From assembly GCA_036365455.1 (NCBI GenBank), contig JAWQUS010000030.1, forward strand, positions 15,768,001-15,832,000: 64,000 nucleotides of DNA, written 5' to 3'. Positions 63,565 through 64,000 of this stretch are shown in pieces (position 1 is the first letter of the stretch; each line of letters opens with the position of its first letter). This DNA comes from Macrosoma leucophasiata. Lineage: Eukaryota > Arthropoda > Insecta > Lepidoptera > Hedylidae. The notes under the pieces are model-generated. The model ran no database searches. It had not been told where the DNA came from and worked only from the letters and a program-made list of their open reading frames with translations. Both the position numbers and the translations under genes were made by a program.

Positions 63565-64000
63565 ATAATATTATGTTAGAGTTGTAAGTTATTATAGCAG
63601 CATAATTTATGTACTTATTTAACAAGTGTTTTTTTTATTATGCCATAAAATATAAGTTATTTATGTTCGGTAGTTTACCGATAACCTATCACTATAAGTT
63701 GCCAGTAGTGTTCTAATGCAATACATAAAATATAACTGATGTGTCGTGCCATTGTTAAAAAAATATATTAAGTATGTTATTTTTTTACATTTTAAATAAG
63801 TAATAATAATATACTAAACATAAGGTATGTAATTTTAATACTAAAATAATAATTAACTGCGCTTAAAATGTCGATGTCGTATGCTTTAAAATGTATTGTA
63901 GCTTTAAGATGGATGGATCTTAAATATTTTCTAATATTTATAATTAAAGTAATTTTAAATAGTAGAAAATCAGTTAATACAAAAAACTGGATTTCCTTCA
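63565..64000. other. AT-rich sequence to the window end, nothing recognised
   Basis: No gene or named repeat seen. Confidence 0.35.

Overview
This window reads as nuclear DNA of a lepidopteran insect (moth or butterfly). It is AT-rich, with small exons in long introns (GT..AG junctions), and most of the rest is dispersed repeats: A|TC..CTAG|T Helitrons, SINEs with tRNA-like heads, palindromic MITEs, non-LTR retrotransposons and one Copia element. All calls come from reading the sequence by eye. Exon ends were set by reading-frame continuity and splice dinucleotides; no transcript or database search was available.

Two host genes are present, arranged head to head. On the minus strand, 34014 down to 2118, is a complete six-exon mitochondrial carrier gene of the SLC25A16 (Graves disease carrier) type, about 318 residues, with one intron of about 22.5 kb. 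On the plus strand, 36525 to 57731, is a complete eleven-exon SLC17/sialin-type anion transporter gene of about 504 residues. Their start codons are about 2.5 kb apart, so the promoters probably lie in 34.0-36.5 kb.

The introns and flanks hold the mobile DNA. 2.3-10 kb: a minisatellite, SINEs, a 5'-truncated LINE and Helitrons. 10.2-32.6 kb (carrier intron 2): a full-length I-superfamily LINE with a 13-bp target duplication and poly(A) tail, a 44-bp tandem array, Helitrons, MITEs and RTE-like debris. 36.6-57.5 kb (transporter introns): a tRNA-like element between inverted repeats, a 1.6-kb Helitron, a LINE with an open 953-codon ORF2, a U2 snRNA fragment joined to a SINE end, and long perfect hairpins. 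58-64 kb: further tRNA-like copies and a very young but internally deleted Copia element nested in a SINE-like repeat.

The two host genes look ordinary. The least explained structure is a repeat in which a tRNA-like cloverleaf with good A and B boxes sits between long inverted repeats (36.9, 55.3 and 58.9 kb). I see no defence system, CRISPR array or gene cluster. For brevity, repeat families are given local letters (A-H); these are not published names.
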